A stretch of DNA of 64,000 bases. It comes from Serratia sp. PL17. Its GTDB lineage: Bacteria > Pseudomonadota > Gammaproteobacteria > Enterobacterales > Enterobacteriaceae. Positions 20,454 through 28,973 of the stretch are shown piece by piece. The DNA is taken from NCBI RefSeq assembly GCF_017832355.1, contig NZ_JAFIBY010000004.1, positions 248,001-312,000 of the forward strand. The letters are read 5' to 3'. The position numbers were made by a program, and so were the translations under genes. How positions within the stretch are numbered: position 1 is the stretch's first letter; the number at the start of each line of letters is the position of its first letter. The notes beneath the pieces are model-generated. The model was not told the DNA's origin and did no database searches. It saw only the letters and a program-made list of their open reading frames with translations.

Positions 20454-20870
20454 TTATTTTTTCTTGCGAATGCTGGGTGCTACTTTATCCAGCACACCAT
20501 TCACAAACTTGTGGCTGTCCTCAGCGCCGAAGGTTTTCGCCAGCTCGATCGCTTCGTTGATGGCCACTTTGTAAGGGACATCTTCACGCATTTTCAGCTC
20601 AAACAGCGCAATGCGCAGAACGGCTCTTTCGACCTGGCCCAGCTCTTCGAGCTGGCGCGACAGGACAGGTGCCATCAGGCTATCCAGCAGACCTGCATTC
20701 ACCGCCACGCCGGACAGCAGCTCCCGAAAATAGGCGATGTCTACATCTTTGACATCTTGCTCCGACAGGAACTGGTGTTCAACATCGGCAATGTCATTTT
20801 TAGACAACTGCCAAGAGTAAAGCGCTTGAACAGCGCACTCACGAGCGCGGCGACGAGCAGCAGGTTTCAC
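20454..20870 (-). CDS. nusB: Transcription antitermination protein NusB
   Basis: NusB binds boxA RNA together with ribosomal protein S10 for rRNA antitermination. The 138-aa all-helical product opens [23 protein letters not shown], with the Arg-rich RNA-binding head, and has the family segment [17 protein letters not shown]. It is one residue shorter than E. coli NusB. It follows ribH by 20 nt. Confidence 0.97.
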   Translation of the reverse strand: MKPAARRRARECAVQALYSWQLSKNDIADVEHQFLSEQDVKDVDIAYFRELLSGVAVNAGLLDSLMAPVLSRQLEELGQVERAVLRIALFELKMREDVPYKVAINEAIELAKTFGAEDSHKFVNGVLDKVAPSIRKKK

Positions 20871-20890
20871 GGAATTCCCCTTAACTAAAT

Positions 20891-21361
20891 TCAGGCTTTA
20901 ATAGCTTTGATAACATTAATCATTTCAAGTGCGGTCAGAGCCGCTTCAGCGCCCTTGTTGCCTGCTTTGGTGCCAGCACGTTCGATAGCCTGTTCGATGC
21001 TTTCGGTTGTCAGCACGCCAAAGGCAACCGGGATTTCAGTGTTCATAGAAACACTGCCCAGGCCAGAGCTGGCTTCGCCCGCGACATATTCAAAGTGCGC
21101 GGTGCCCCCACGGATAACGGTGCCCAGTGCGATCACTGCATCATATTTGCCGGTGTTAGCCAGCACGCGTGCAGTCAGTGGCAACTCGTAAGCGCCCGGG
21201 ACCCAGACAACGGTTATGTTGTCGTCAGCAACCTGACCAATGCGCTTGAGTGCGTCGATGGCACCTTGCAGCAGGCTGTCGTTGATGAAATTGTTAAAAC
21301 GTGCAATTGCAATCGCCACACGGGCATTTGGAGTAGCAACAACACCTTCGATAACTTTCAT
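20891..21361 (-). CDS. ribH: 6,7-dimethyl-8-ribityllumazine synthase
   Basis: RibH (called RibE in E. coli K-12 nomenclature) condenses dihydroxybutanone phosphate with the pyrimidine precursor to make lumazine, the penultimate riboflavin step. It usually forms a 60-mer shell. The 156-aa product has the substrate motifs VPGAYELPL and [17 protein letters not shown] with catalytic His89. An ERIC element lies between it and ribD. Confidence 0.97.
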   Translation of the reverse strand: MKVIEGVVATPNARVAIAIARFNNFINDSLLQGAIDALKRIGQVADDNITVVWVPGAYELPLTARVLANTGKYDAVIALGTVIRGGTAHFEYVAGEASSGLGSVSMNTEIPVAFGVLTTESIEQAIERAGTKAGNKGAEAALTALEMINVIKAIKA

Positions 21362-21420
21362 GGGCTTTCCTTAAAAATGGGTTCAGTACCCCGCAGGGGG
21401 GCGGATTCTATCATATTCTT

Positions 21421-21540
21421 TATACCCGTCATACTTGAAGCTGCATCTGTGTTGGCGACGCCCGCCGACTCGAGTGGCTTACTTGTGTAAGCTCACCGGG
21501 ATACGCGCGCTTGCTGCCTTGATGTAACACCAATTATTGA
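21421..21540. repeat. ERIC element between ribD and ribH
   Basis: Opening TATACCCGTCATACTTGAAG and CTGCATCTGTGTTGGC are nearly identical to the copy at 20290. The core GTGGCTTACTTGTGTAAGCT is followed by CACCGGGATACGCG, and the closing segment is CTTGATGTAACACCAATTAT. Confidence 0.88.
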
Positions 21541-21604
21541 CGGGCACCAGACCGTGCTGTCGGTGTTGTAAAAGACCCATCCCCCCGACACACAGACATT
21601 AAAA

Positions 21605-22714
21605 TCAGTATTTTGCTTTCAATCGCAGCCGCAAATCGGGCCCGACGTGCCGCACTTCGCTGAAGACAAACTCCGGCGCATCAGCCAAATGTTCCAGGCC
21701 CGGTAGGTGGCACAAACCGTGGCCATTATCGCCCAACAATTTTGGCGCGATGTACAAAATGAGCTCATCCACCAACCCGGCCTGCAGTAAAGCCCCTGCC
21801 AAGTGCGCGCCAGCCTCGACCCAGATGGAATTCACTTGTCGTTTGGCCAATTGCATCATCATCACGACCAGATCAATCCCGGCGCCATGGGCCGGGAAGG
21901 TCAGTTGTTCGACATCCTGCGGCCAAACGTGGTCATCCGGCTGCAAACGCGCCAGCCAGGTTGCCCCCGGCTGTTGCACCACCCGGTGCTGCGGGGTGAC
22001 ACGATTTTGGCTGTCGAGGATAATGCGCAATGGCTGCCGCAGGTTTTCACGTGGATAAATGCGTTGAGTTTCAGCATCCAACTCATCCCAACGCACCGTC
22101 AGTGATGGATCGTCAGCCAGTACAGTGGCACTGGTACTGAGAATCGCCGCGCTTTGCGCTCGCAACCGCTGTACGTCCTGGCGCGCCTCGGGCGAGGTGA
22201 TCCATTGGCTTTCACCGGACGCCATCGCCGTACGGCCATCGAGAGAGGCGCCAAGTTTCAATTGTACATACGGGAAACCGGTACGCATCCGCTTGAGAAA
22301 GCCCAAATTCACCGCTTCGGCTTCAGCCAGCATCAAACCATGACGCACATCCAGCCCCGCCTGCTGTAATTTGTACAGACCCCGCCCCGCCACTTCCGGA
22401 TTCGGGTCTTGCATGGCGGCCACGACACGAGCGACCCCGGCGGCAACCAGTGCATCGGCGCAAGGCGGTGTACGACCATGGTGGCTGCAAGGTTCCAGCG
22501 TGACATAGGCAGTAGCACCACGTGCTTTTTCGCCCGCCATGCGCAGCGCATGCACTTCCGCATGGGGCTCACCGGCTCGCAGGTGGTACCCTTCACCGAC
22601 GATTTCGCCATCGCGCACAATAACACAGCCGACATTCGGGTTCGGTGCGGTAGTGAAACGCCCCAGCCGCGCCAATTCGAAAGCGCGTGCCATGTAGAAT
22701 TCATCGTTATGCAT
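21605..22714 (-). CDS. ribD: Bifunctional riboflavin deaminase/reductase RibD
   Basis: RibD deaminates the pyrimidine intermediate (N-terminal domain) and then reduces its ribose side chain with NADPH (C-terminal domain). The 369-aa product has the deaminase zinc site His51-Ala-Glu53 and CSHHGRTPPC (Cys76, Cys85). The reductase domain starts near residue 148 with LKLGASLDGRTAMASGESQW. ATG at 22714 gives the family start, 10 nt after nrdR; the ORF reads open upstream into nrdR. Confidence 0.97.
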   Translation of the reverse strand: MHNDEFYMARAFELARLGRFTTAPNPNVGCVIVRDGEIVGEGYHLRAGEPHAEVHALRMAGEKARGATAYVTLEPCSHHGRTPPCADALVAAGVARVVAAMQDPNPEVAGRGLYKLQQAGLDVRHGLMLAEAEAVNLGFLKRMRTGFPYVQLKLGASLDGRTAMASGESQWITSPEARQDVQRLRAQSAAILSTSATVLADDPSLTVRWDELDAETQRIYPRENLRQPLRIILDSQNRVTPQHRVVQQPGATWLARLQPDDHVWPQDVEQLTFPAHGAGIDLVVMMMQLAKRQVNSIWVEAGAHLAGALLQAGLVDELILYIAPKLLGDNGHGLCHLPGLEHLADAPEFVFSEVRHVGPDLRLRLKAKY

Positions 22715-22724
22715 GAGGGGTCCC

Positions 22725-23174
22725 TTAATCCTGTAGACGGGCGATCTCTTCGCCGAACTCGCGAATATCTTCAAAGCTGCGATACACAGAGGCAAAGCGG
22801 ATATAGGCGACTTTATCCAACTTCTTCAACGCATCCATCACCAGGTTACCAACCAATTTGGTTGGCACTTCACGCTCGCCGGTGGCACGCAATTGGGATT
22901 TAATGTGGTTAATCGCGTTTTCCACGTCGTCAGAACTGACCGGGCGTTTTTCCAACGCCTTCAGCATGCCGCGACGCAGCTTGTCTTCGTTAAATGGCTC
23001 GCGCACATCGTCGCTTTTTATCACCCGTGGCATCACCAGTTCAGCCACTTCAAAGGTGGTGAAACGTTCATTACAAACCAAACACTGGCGACGACGGCGC
23101 ACCTGCGAACCATCACCCACCAAACGGGAATCAATGACTTTGGTATCAACAGCGGCGCAGAAAGGGCAATGCAT
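22725..23174 (-). CDS. nrdR: Transcriptional repressor NrdR
   Basis: NrdR represses ribonucleotide reductase operons when dATP is high. The 149-aa product has an N-terminal zinc ribbon with Cys3, Cys6, Cys31 and Cys34, and an ATP-cone domain from about residue 48 ([19 protein letters not shown]...). It is the first gene of the operon running to pgpA; ribD follows after 10 nt. Confidence 0.97.
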   Translation of the reverse strand: MHCPFCAAVDTKVIDSRLVGDGSQVRRRRQCLVCNERFTTFEVAELVMPRVIKSDDVREPFNEDKLRRGMLKALEKRPVSSDDVENAINHIKSQLRATGEREVPTKLVGNLVMDALKKLDKVAYIRFASVYRSFEDIREFGEEIARLQD

Positions 23175-23231
23175 AACACGTCCTGATAAACGTTTTCATA
23201 GTTAAGAGCAGTTTACCCCGAAGTGCGGCCA

Positions 23232-23257
23232 CAACAAAGGCCGTCGGCCATTTGTTG
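23232..23257. repeat. Inverted repeat between nrdR and yajI
   Basis: Arms CAACAAAGGCC (23232-23242) and GGCCATTTGTTG (23246-23257) pair with one bulged A. It lies between the divergent starts of nrdR and yajI. The role is unknown; no T-run was seen. Confidence 0.5.
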
Positions 23258-23360
23258 CGAGCCCACCTGCGGAACAACAGGACAAAAACGGACTGGCATG
23301 ACTTTCCCTGCCAGGCGGGCTAAGCTGATAAAAGGAGATGTTGAATAGGAAATCCCCGCT

Positions 23361-23915
23361 ATGACAACCCATTACCCCAAGATTATCCTGCTGAGCACCC
23401 TGGCCCTGCTGGCAGGCTGTGCACAAACTCGCGAGGTGCCGAAATTGCACAATCAGGTGGTTGCGCTGAATCAACAGTTAACCACTCTGACTACCCAGGC
23501 TACGGCACTGGAACAGCAAAATCAGCTGAACAAAAACTCCACCAGCGGTGTTTATCTGCTGCCGGCGGCCAATAATGCCGCACGCTTGCAGAGCAGCCTC
23601 GGCGAGCTGAGCGTGTCACTGAGCCACGTGAAAGCCGAAGCTAACGGCACCCAAGCCTTATTGCACGTCCGAACGCTTTCACAGGCATCCCTGCCCGCGT
23701 TCAACGCAGTAGTGGAGTGGGGCCAGTTGGATCCTGTCACCGGTAAACCCCTGGCGGCAGATTCCCTCTCGCAACCTATTGCCAGTGCAGATTCACTGCT
23801 GCCTAAAACTGAACATACTTTTGAGCTGCGTTTCAGCGGCCTGACACCTGAACAACTGGGTTTTGTACGGCTGCATAGCGTAGAGCCCGTTAAAGCCGCG
23901 CCAGCGCAAAACTAA
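23361..23915 (+). CDS. yajI: YajI-like lipoprotein (DUF3251 type)
   Basis: The 184-aa product has a lipoprotein signal with lipobox LAGC (Cys20). A short heptad-like stretch rich in Leu, Gln and Thr (about 31-60) may form a coiled coil, and a beta-rich domain follows. Position next to nrdR and general make-up fit E. coli YajI, an uncharacterised DUF3251 lipoprotein. The assignment rests on synteny plus overall similarity. It ends at a bidirectional terminator shared with ttrA. Confidence 0.82.
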   Translation: MTTHYPKIILLSTLALLAGCAQTREVPKLHNQVVALNQQLTTLTTQATALEQQNQLNKNSTSGVYLLPAANNAARLQSSLGELSVSLSHVKAEANGTQALLHVRTLSQASLPAFNAVVEWGQLDPVTGKPLAADSLSQPIASADSLLPKTEHTFELRFSGLTPEQLGFVRLHSVEPVKAAPAQN

Positions 23916-23924
23916 CAGCAAAAA

Positions 23925-23948
23925 GGCCCAACCTCCGATGGTTGGGCC
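23925..23948. terminator. Bidirectional terminator between yajI and ttrA
   Basis: Arms GGCCCAACC (23925-23933) and GGTTGGGCC (23940-23948), with AAAA on the left, so the ttrA transcript ends in a hairpin plus TTTTTGC. It sits between the two convergent stops. Confidence 0.85.
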
Positions 23949-23954
23949 CTCAGG

Positions 23955-26900
23955 TTACGCCAAGCGTTGCAGCCTTGCCGGTAATCCCTGACGAACCGCC
24001 GCACCGCTGACCCAATCAAGCCAGCTATTACCGATCTCTCTGGTCGGATCCGGCAACCCAAGGTCATTCAGATTGATGCCGGCGGCAATGCGTGGATCTG
24101 CCGCCATCGGCTGCCCATCCAGCAGGTGTGCACGGGCCCCCATCTCGCGATGGCCATAGCCGTGCTCGATAGCAATAACGCCTGGCATCACGCCATCGAG
24201 TAAGCTGACTTGCGCCTCAACGCTGCCGCCCGGGGTCTGCAACCGAACCCGATCGCCATGCTGCAATGCATAGCGCTCAGCGTCGACCGGATTAAGCGCC
24301 ACCAGATTGACGGGCTTCACCGCACGCAAGCGATCAATGGGCGCTGTTGAACTGCTCATCAGATGCGACTTAAACGACATCAAACGGAACGGCCACTCGT
24401 CCGGTGGATAGTGTTTCCCCACGTCTGAACCGTCGGCAAAACGCGGTGGGTAATACGTCGGACACCCACTGTAACGCTCTCCTGTCATCGCATGGCGGTG
24501 ACGTGCCACCTCTTCATTCCAGATATTAAGCCCCTTCTTCCATTGCGGGCCAGTTTCATTGCCTCGCCAGGCTTGCTCATACGGCGCGAAACGTCCACCC
24601 CGAGCCAACATATAACCCACCCGCAGCCGCTCATCCGCTTTCAGCACCCTGTCTAGTGCCGGTTGCAGGCGATCAACACCGGTCAACCGTAGCTCGCTTT
24701 CTGTCGCCTCAGGCAATGGCTCCCCGGCAAAAGCCACGTTGGCCGCTGCGCGCAGGTAATAATCCTCGGCAGTGTGCAACCCAAAAGCATTGCCTTGCGT
24801 ATCCTGCAAAGCGGCATCACCAAACCCCGGCAGCGCCATCGCCTTCGACAACGCAATGACGAAGCTTTCCAGTGCCACCGGCTGCCCCTCTGCGGTGCTC
24901 AGGGTGCGTGACGGGACGACAGGCCAACGCGCAGTGCTCGATCGCACCATCACGCCGGACCAGGGCGCCGTAAATCCCCAGCTTTCGAAGTTGTGAGTGT
25001 CCGGCACGATATAATCTGCCAATGCGCTGGTTTCGTTAATAAAGGCGTCCACTGCAATAAACAGCGGCAGTTGCCGAGGATCTTTAAGTCGGCTTTCGAC
25101 CACTTCGCGCAGGCCGGCAACACCGTAGAGCGGGTTGCCCATATGGCTGATCCAGGCCTTTAGCGGGTAAGGATACCCCATCAGCGCCGGAGCAAGCTGC
25201 TCAGTGAACTGCCCCGCAACAAAGGGGTACCAAGGCCCACGGGCCGGGTACGGCTTATCGCCTTGCTCAACCTTGCGGCGATACTCGTCTGATTGTTCAT
25301 ACGCCTGTTTGCTGCGCGACAATACCAACCCTTTTGGCTTCACCATGCCCGGGAAAGTTTTTAAGTCATAACGCGGCCCATCGGCAAACTCCTTGAACTT
25401 ACCGCCGCCGACCGAGACGCCGCCCTTAAGGTTCAGGTTACCGATCAGCGCATTAAGCATCATCACCGCCCAGCTGTTATAAAAACCGTTGCCGCTCATC
25501 ATACCGCCGTGCGCAATCACCGCTGCCTGCCGCTGGTAAGAGGTGAACTCTTTGGCCAACGCGGCAATGGTCTCGGCGCTGACACCACACCGGGTGCCGT
25601 ATTCGGCCAACGTGAAGCGTTCAGCGGCCTGTTGCAGGCAAAGAAAACTCGAGCGAACCTGAACCTGTGAACCGTCGGCGAGCTGTAACTGTTGCTCCAC
25701 CCGCAACGGCCCCTGTAAAGCCTCATTCGCCGGCACTGGCTTAGCCCGCTGCGTATCCCAGACCAAAGACGGGCTTTCGGCTTCCCCGGTTGCCCCCCCG
25801 TCCAAATGCACCTGACGTAAAAACTGCCCGCACAACGGGTGATCCTCATCGGTCACAACCAAATGCGTGGCGTTGGTCCAACTCTTTTCGCCGGCGGCCT
25901 GCATCGCCACCTCGCCAGGTAATGCCAGGTAGTCGGCGTTATAGCGTTCTTGCTCAATAATCCAACGGATCATGCCCATCGCTAATGCAGAGTCCGTACC
26001 CGGCAACACCGGCACCCAACGGTTGTGATCATTGGCCAACGTGGTGGTCAGTGGCAGTGCCGGCGCCACTACCACGTAGCGGAATTCATCACGCATGCGA
26101 GCATTGGCTAACTGCCGCCCCTGTCGCTTGAACGGGTTGCCCGACTGCGCAGGGGACGTACCGAGAAATAGCCCAAAACGTAAATGATCCCAATCGGGTT
26201 TGACGTGCGCATTCGTTTCCAGATCCCCCATTAAGGCCCCGGATCCCGCGCGGTAAGCCAACCCGCAATAAGCCCCATGATGGCCGAAATTGCGCGTCCC
26301 AAACGCATTCTGTGCAAAACGCTTGATAAAAGCATCTCGGCCTTCATCACCGGCATTAGTGACCAGCAGCTGATTGGCCTTTGGCCCCAGTGAAGGTTGT
26401 TCCGGATCAAGCGGAGTTTCAAGATCGCGGATCGCCCGTAATCCCTCAACCGGCCCCTCGCCAAAAAGGTCACCGCCCTCCACCACCTCATGGATCAACT
26501 GTTCAAAGCTGATCCGTTGCCATTGGCCACTGCCACGTGGCCCTACCCGCTTCATCGGCTCCAGGACGCGATAAGGGCTGGTCAGCCCTTCCAACAACGT
26601 CGCCCCACGTGCACAGGCCGTCGAGCGCTGTTCAAGACCCGCATCGCCCCCCAGGCGGTTGAGCGCATCACTCACCGGCAGCGAATAAGGAAAGTGGTGA
26701 TCATGAGACAACGGATGATACGGGTTACCCGCCACGCGTAATATTTGCTGGCTTTCGCGATCCACCCGGACCCGTAAGCCACACAACGTCCAGCAACCAA
26801 AACATTGCGTCATGGACACCGCTTGCTGCGGGTTGGCCTGCCAGCCATCAGGATGCCGGGTCCCCTCTGTCGGTAGCGCGTTGGCACTGATTCTGTCCAG

Positions 26901-27038
26901 CGTCAATTTACCGCTGCTGCCGTCGCGCAGGCCGGTAAAGACTTTTTGCACCATCTCGCTGTAGCTGGCACCAAACAGCGTCAATCCACCCAGAGCGAGA
27001 CCGCCTTTCAACCACTGACGCCGCGTTGACTTAGCCAT
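23955..27038 (-). CDS. ttrA: Tetrathionate reductase catalytic subunit A
   Basis: TtrA is the molybdopterin enzyme that reduces tetrathionate to thiosulfate at the periplasmic face during anaerobic respiration. The 1027-aa product begins with a twin-arginine signal TRRQWLKGG. It has an N-terminal iron-sulfur motif Cys79-x2-Cys82-x3-Cys86 (QCFGCWTLC) with a later Cys, and the Mo-bis-PGD fold of the DMSO reductase family. AYCGLAYRAG probably supplies the Mo-ligand Cys. The length fits Salmonella TtrA, about 1020 aa. Its first 8 nt overlap the end of ttrC. Last gene of ttrBCA. Confidence 0.95.
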   Translation of the reverse strand: MAKSTRRQWLKGGLALGGLTLFGASYSEMVQKVFTGLRDGSSGKLTLDRISANALPTEGTRHPDGWQANPQQAVSMTQCFGCWTLCGLRVRVDRESQQILRVAGNPYHPLSHDHHFPYSLPVSDALNRLGGDAGLEQRSTACARGATLLEGLTSPYRVLEPMKRVGPRGSGQWQRISFEQLIHEVVEGGDLFGEGPVEGLRAIRDLETPLDPEQPSLGPKANQLLVTNAGDEGRDAFIKRFAQNAFGTRNFGHHGAYCGLAYRAGSGALMGDLETNAHVKPDWDHLRFGLFLGTSPAQSGNPFKRQGRQLANARMRDEFRYVVVAPALPLTTTLANDHNRWVPVLPGTDSALAMGMIRWIIEQERYNADYLALPGEVAMQAAGEKSWTNATHLVVTDEDHPLCGQFLRQVHLDGGATGEAESPSLVWDTQRAKPVPANEALQGPLRVEQQLQLADGSQVQVRSSFLCLQQAAERFTLAEYGTRCGVSAETIAALAKEFTSYQRQAAVIAHGGMMSGNGFYNSWAVMMLNALIGNLNLKGGVSVGGGKFKEFADGPRYDLKTFPGMVKPKGLVLSRSKQAYEQSDEYRRKVEQGDKPYPARGPWYPFVAGQFTEQLAPALMGYPYPLKAWISHMGNPLYGVAGLREVVESRLKDPRQLPLFIAVDAFINETSALADYIVPDTHNFESWGFTAPWSGVMVRSSTARWPVVPSRTLSTAEGQPVALESFVIALSKAMALPGFGDAALQDTQGNAFGLHTAEDYYLRAAANVAFAGEPLPEATESELRLTGVDRLQPALDRVLKADERLRVGYMLARGGRFAPYEQAWRGNETGPQWKKGLNIWNEEVARHRHAMTGERYSGCPTYYPPRFADGSDVGKHYPPDEWPFRLMSFKSHLMSSSTAPIDRLRAVKPVNLVALNPVDAERYALQHGDRVRLQTPGGSVEAQVSLLDGVMPGVIAIEHGYGHREMGARAHLLDGQPMAADPRIAAGINLNDLGLPDPTREIGNSWLDWVSGAAVRQGLPARLQRLA

Positions 27039-28089
27039 AGTGTCTTTTCTCCATCAGCTGATGCTGCAATTCACGAATTCCAATGATTAACGCAATCCAC
27101 AAACCCAGGGTGCCCAGAATCGCCAACAGCCCTTCACTGCCCAGCGGCAACACATAGGGATTAGCCACTGCATTGAATTTGGGTAACGTTTGGGTTTGCA
27201 TCAGCAACATCCAACGCGTACCCCAGCAAAGCAACAGCGCCGCAATGCACTGCATCAACAGCCCATGAACACTTAGCCGCTGGTCGAACATTCGCCATGC
27301 CAACATCAACAGCAATAACGTCATCGCGATAAAGGCGATACCGGCCACCCACCAGGCAATGCCCTGAGCCGCCAACGTGTGTAACGCAGAAGAAGAGGTG
27401 CTGCCATCCACCCACCAACCAAGACAAGAAAGACACAACAGCACAAGCGTGACGGCCTGATAACGCGCCAGGCGTGGCTGCCATTGAGGTTCCTGACGTA
27501 GCCAGTAGGCCAGCAGCGGCGAAACGGCCTGCATGGCGGTAAGCAGCAGTAACCAAGGCAGCCAAAGGCTGAACCACAGCGGCTGCGACCGAAGAACGGA
27601 AACCTCACGCCCGGTATAGAGCAAGATACTGGCCGCCGACACCAAGGTCGCCAATGCCACCCAGCGCAGCCACGCTTCCTCACGCCATGCCGGTCGGACC
27701 ATCAGCCAACGTGCCCAAAGCGGCAAGGTTTTTGGCCTTAACTGATTACGCAGCAGCAAGACGAAATAGCTGACCACTAACAGGGTAAACAGCGGTAAAA
27801 ACAGCGAGCCGAGTGACATCCACGACCAGGGGGCGAAGTACGCGTAGAAATGCCAGATGCGCGCGGGTTGATGCAAATCGGCACTCAAGGCCAAGGGCGC
27901 AACGGTACCGCTTACCACTGCCAACGACACGGCAGCCAATTCCAGACGTGACGTCTTATTTGGATCGCGCCAACGCAGCCAAACGGCAATAATGATGCAG
28001 CCGCATGCCAGGCCAATAAAGAAAAAATACTGTACCGCCCAAGGTAACCAGGCGATCTCCTGCGGGCGGGCCATAATTTCGCGAATCAT
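27031..28089 (-). CDS. ttrC: Tetrathionate reductase membrane subunit C
   Basis: TtrC is the NrfD-family integral membrane subunit that oxidises quinol and anchors TtrAB. The 352-aa product is almost entirely hydrophobic, with about nine membrane helices. ATG 28089 overlaps the ttrB TGA (ATGA), which indicates coupling. An upstream GTG-like start in the same frame would lie inside ttrB and is less likely. Its end overlaps ttrA by 8 nt. Confidence 0.94.
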   Translation of the reverse strand: MIREIMARPQEIAWLPWAVQYFFFIGLACGCIIIAVWLRWRDPNKTSRLELAAVSLAVVSGTVAPLALSADLHQPARIWHFYAYFAPWSWMSLGSLFLPLFTLLVVSYFVLLLRNQLRPKTLPLWARWLMVRPAWREEAWLRWVALATLVSAASILLYTGREVSVLRSQPLWFSLWLPWLLLLTAMQAVSPLLAYWLRQEPQWQPRLARYQAVTLVLLCLSCLGWWVDGSTSSSALHTLAAQGIAWWVAGIAFIAMTLLLLMLAWRMFDQRLSVHGLLMQCIAALLLCWGTRWMLLMQTQTLPKFNAVANPYVLPLGSEGLLAILGTLGLWIALIIGIRELQHQLMEKRHYG

Positions 28090-28820
28090 GCGTGCACCTC
28101 CTGCCACAGCGCCGGCTGTCCCCGAACGTGACTGACAAATGCCTCATCGAGCCCCAGATAGAACACCTGAGGATGGGTTCCCTGCTCAGGTTTCAGTACC
28201 TTAAGCTGCGCCTGATGCTCATCCAGAGCACGCCTTAGTGCACCTTGGCGATCGTTGAGATCACCGATCATTCGCGCACCACCAACGCAAGACTCGACGC
28301 ACGCAGGCAGCAGGCCGGCATCCAGCCGATGCACGCAGAAAGTACATTTATCGGCAGTCTGGGTTTCATGATTGATAAACCGTGCCTCATAAGGGCAAGC
28401 CTGTACGCAATAGGCACAGCCGACGCAACGGGTGTTATCGATCACCACAATGCCATCCTGACGCTGGAAAGTGGCCTGTACCGGACACACAGGCACGCAA
28501 GGCGGATTATCACAATGGTTGCACAACCGCGGTAACAGCACGTTGGTGGTCGAGTCCTGTCCTTCAAGAGTGACCTGGTATTGCAGTACACTGGTGCGAA
28601 ATTGTCCCTGCGGCAGCCGGTTTTCTACTGCGCAACTGACTGTACAGGCCTGGCAACCGATGCAGCGGCGCAGGTCAATCAACATCGCCATGCGTCTTTT
28701 ACCGTCACCTTCCCGCCGTGCCGGCTGCAACTGCCACCCTGACTGTGCCAATGGCACCAGTGCGGCACCGGCGGTCAGCGCACCGAGTCGTTGTAAAAAT
28801 TGCCGTTTCCCACTGTCCAT
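28086..28820 (-). CDS. ttrB: Tetrathionate reductase iron-sulfur subunit B
   Basis: TtrB carries four [4Fe-4S] clusters that pass electrons from TtrC to TtrA. The 244-aa product shows four Cys clusters: CIGCQACTVSC, LCNHCDNPPCVPVC, CVGCAYCVQAC and KCTFC...CVESC. The N-terminus MDSGKRQFLQRLGALTAG is Tat-like, but the first Arg of the twin pair is Lys. The same oddity is documented for Salmonella TtrB. ATG 28820 has a GGGAGAAA site; the frame is open upstream but not family-like. First gene of ttrBCA. Confidence 0.95.
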   Translation of the reverse strand: MDSGKRQFLQRLGALTAGAALVPLAQSGWQLQPARREGDGKRRMAMLIDLRRCIGCQACTVSCAVENRLPQGQFRTSVLQYQVTLEGQDSTTNVLLPRLCNHCDNPPCVPVCPVQATFQRQDGIVVIDNTRCVGCAYCVQACPYEARFINHETQTADKCTFCVHRLDAGLLPACVESCVGGARMIGDLNDRQGALRRALDEHQAQLKVLKPEQGTHPQVFYLGLDEAFVSHVRGQPALWQEVHA

Positions 28821-28893
28821 TGATTTCTCCCAATAAGTATTCGCCGGGGAATTGATACAACGGAGTGTAAAAACGGCAACCGATCGCCAATAT

Positions 28894-28907
28894 TGTGGTT
28901 TACCACA
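28894..28907. promoter_or_regulatory. Candidate TtrR operator between ttrB and ttrS
   Basis: Inverted repeat TGTGG-TTTA-CCACA lies in the 153-nt divergent intergenic region, 74 nt from the ttrB start and 67 nt from the ttrS start. Such a site could serve a LuxR-type dimer. Binding by TtrR is inferred from position only. Confidence 0.45.
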
Positions 28908-28973
28908 TTCCCGGCATCGGCTTGATCCAGGACAATTCAACCTGGTGATACAGGTCATAAAAGCGGAGATGAT

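Noticed and set aside
28921-28940. FNR site TTGATCCAGGACAA in the ttr intergenic region
   Set aside because: Only the left half fits; the right half matches three of five bases.
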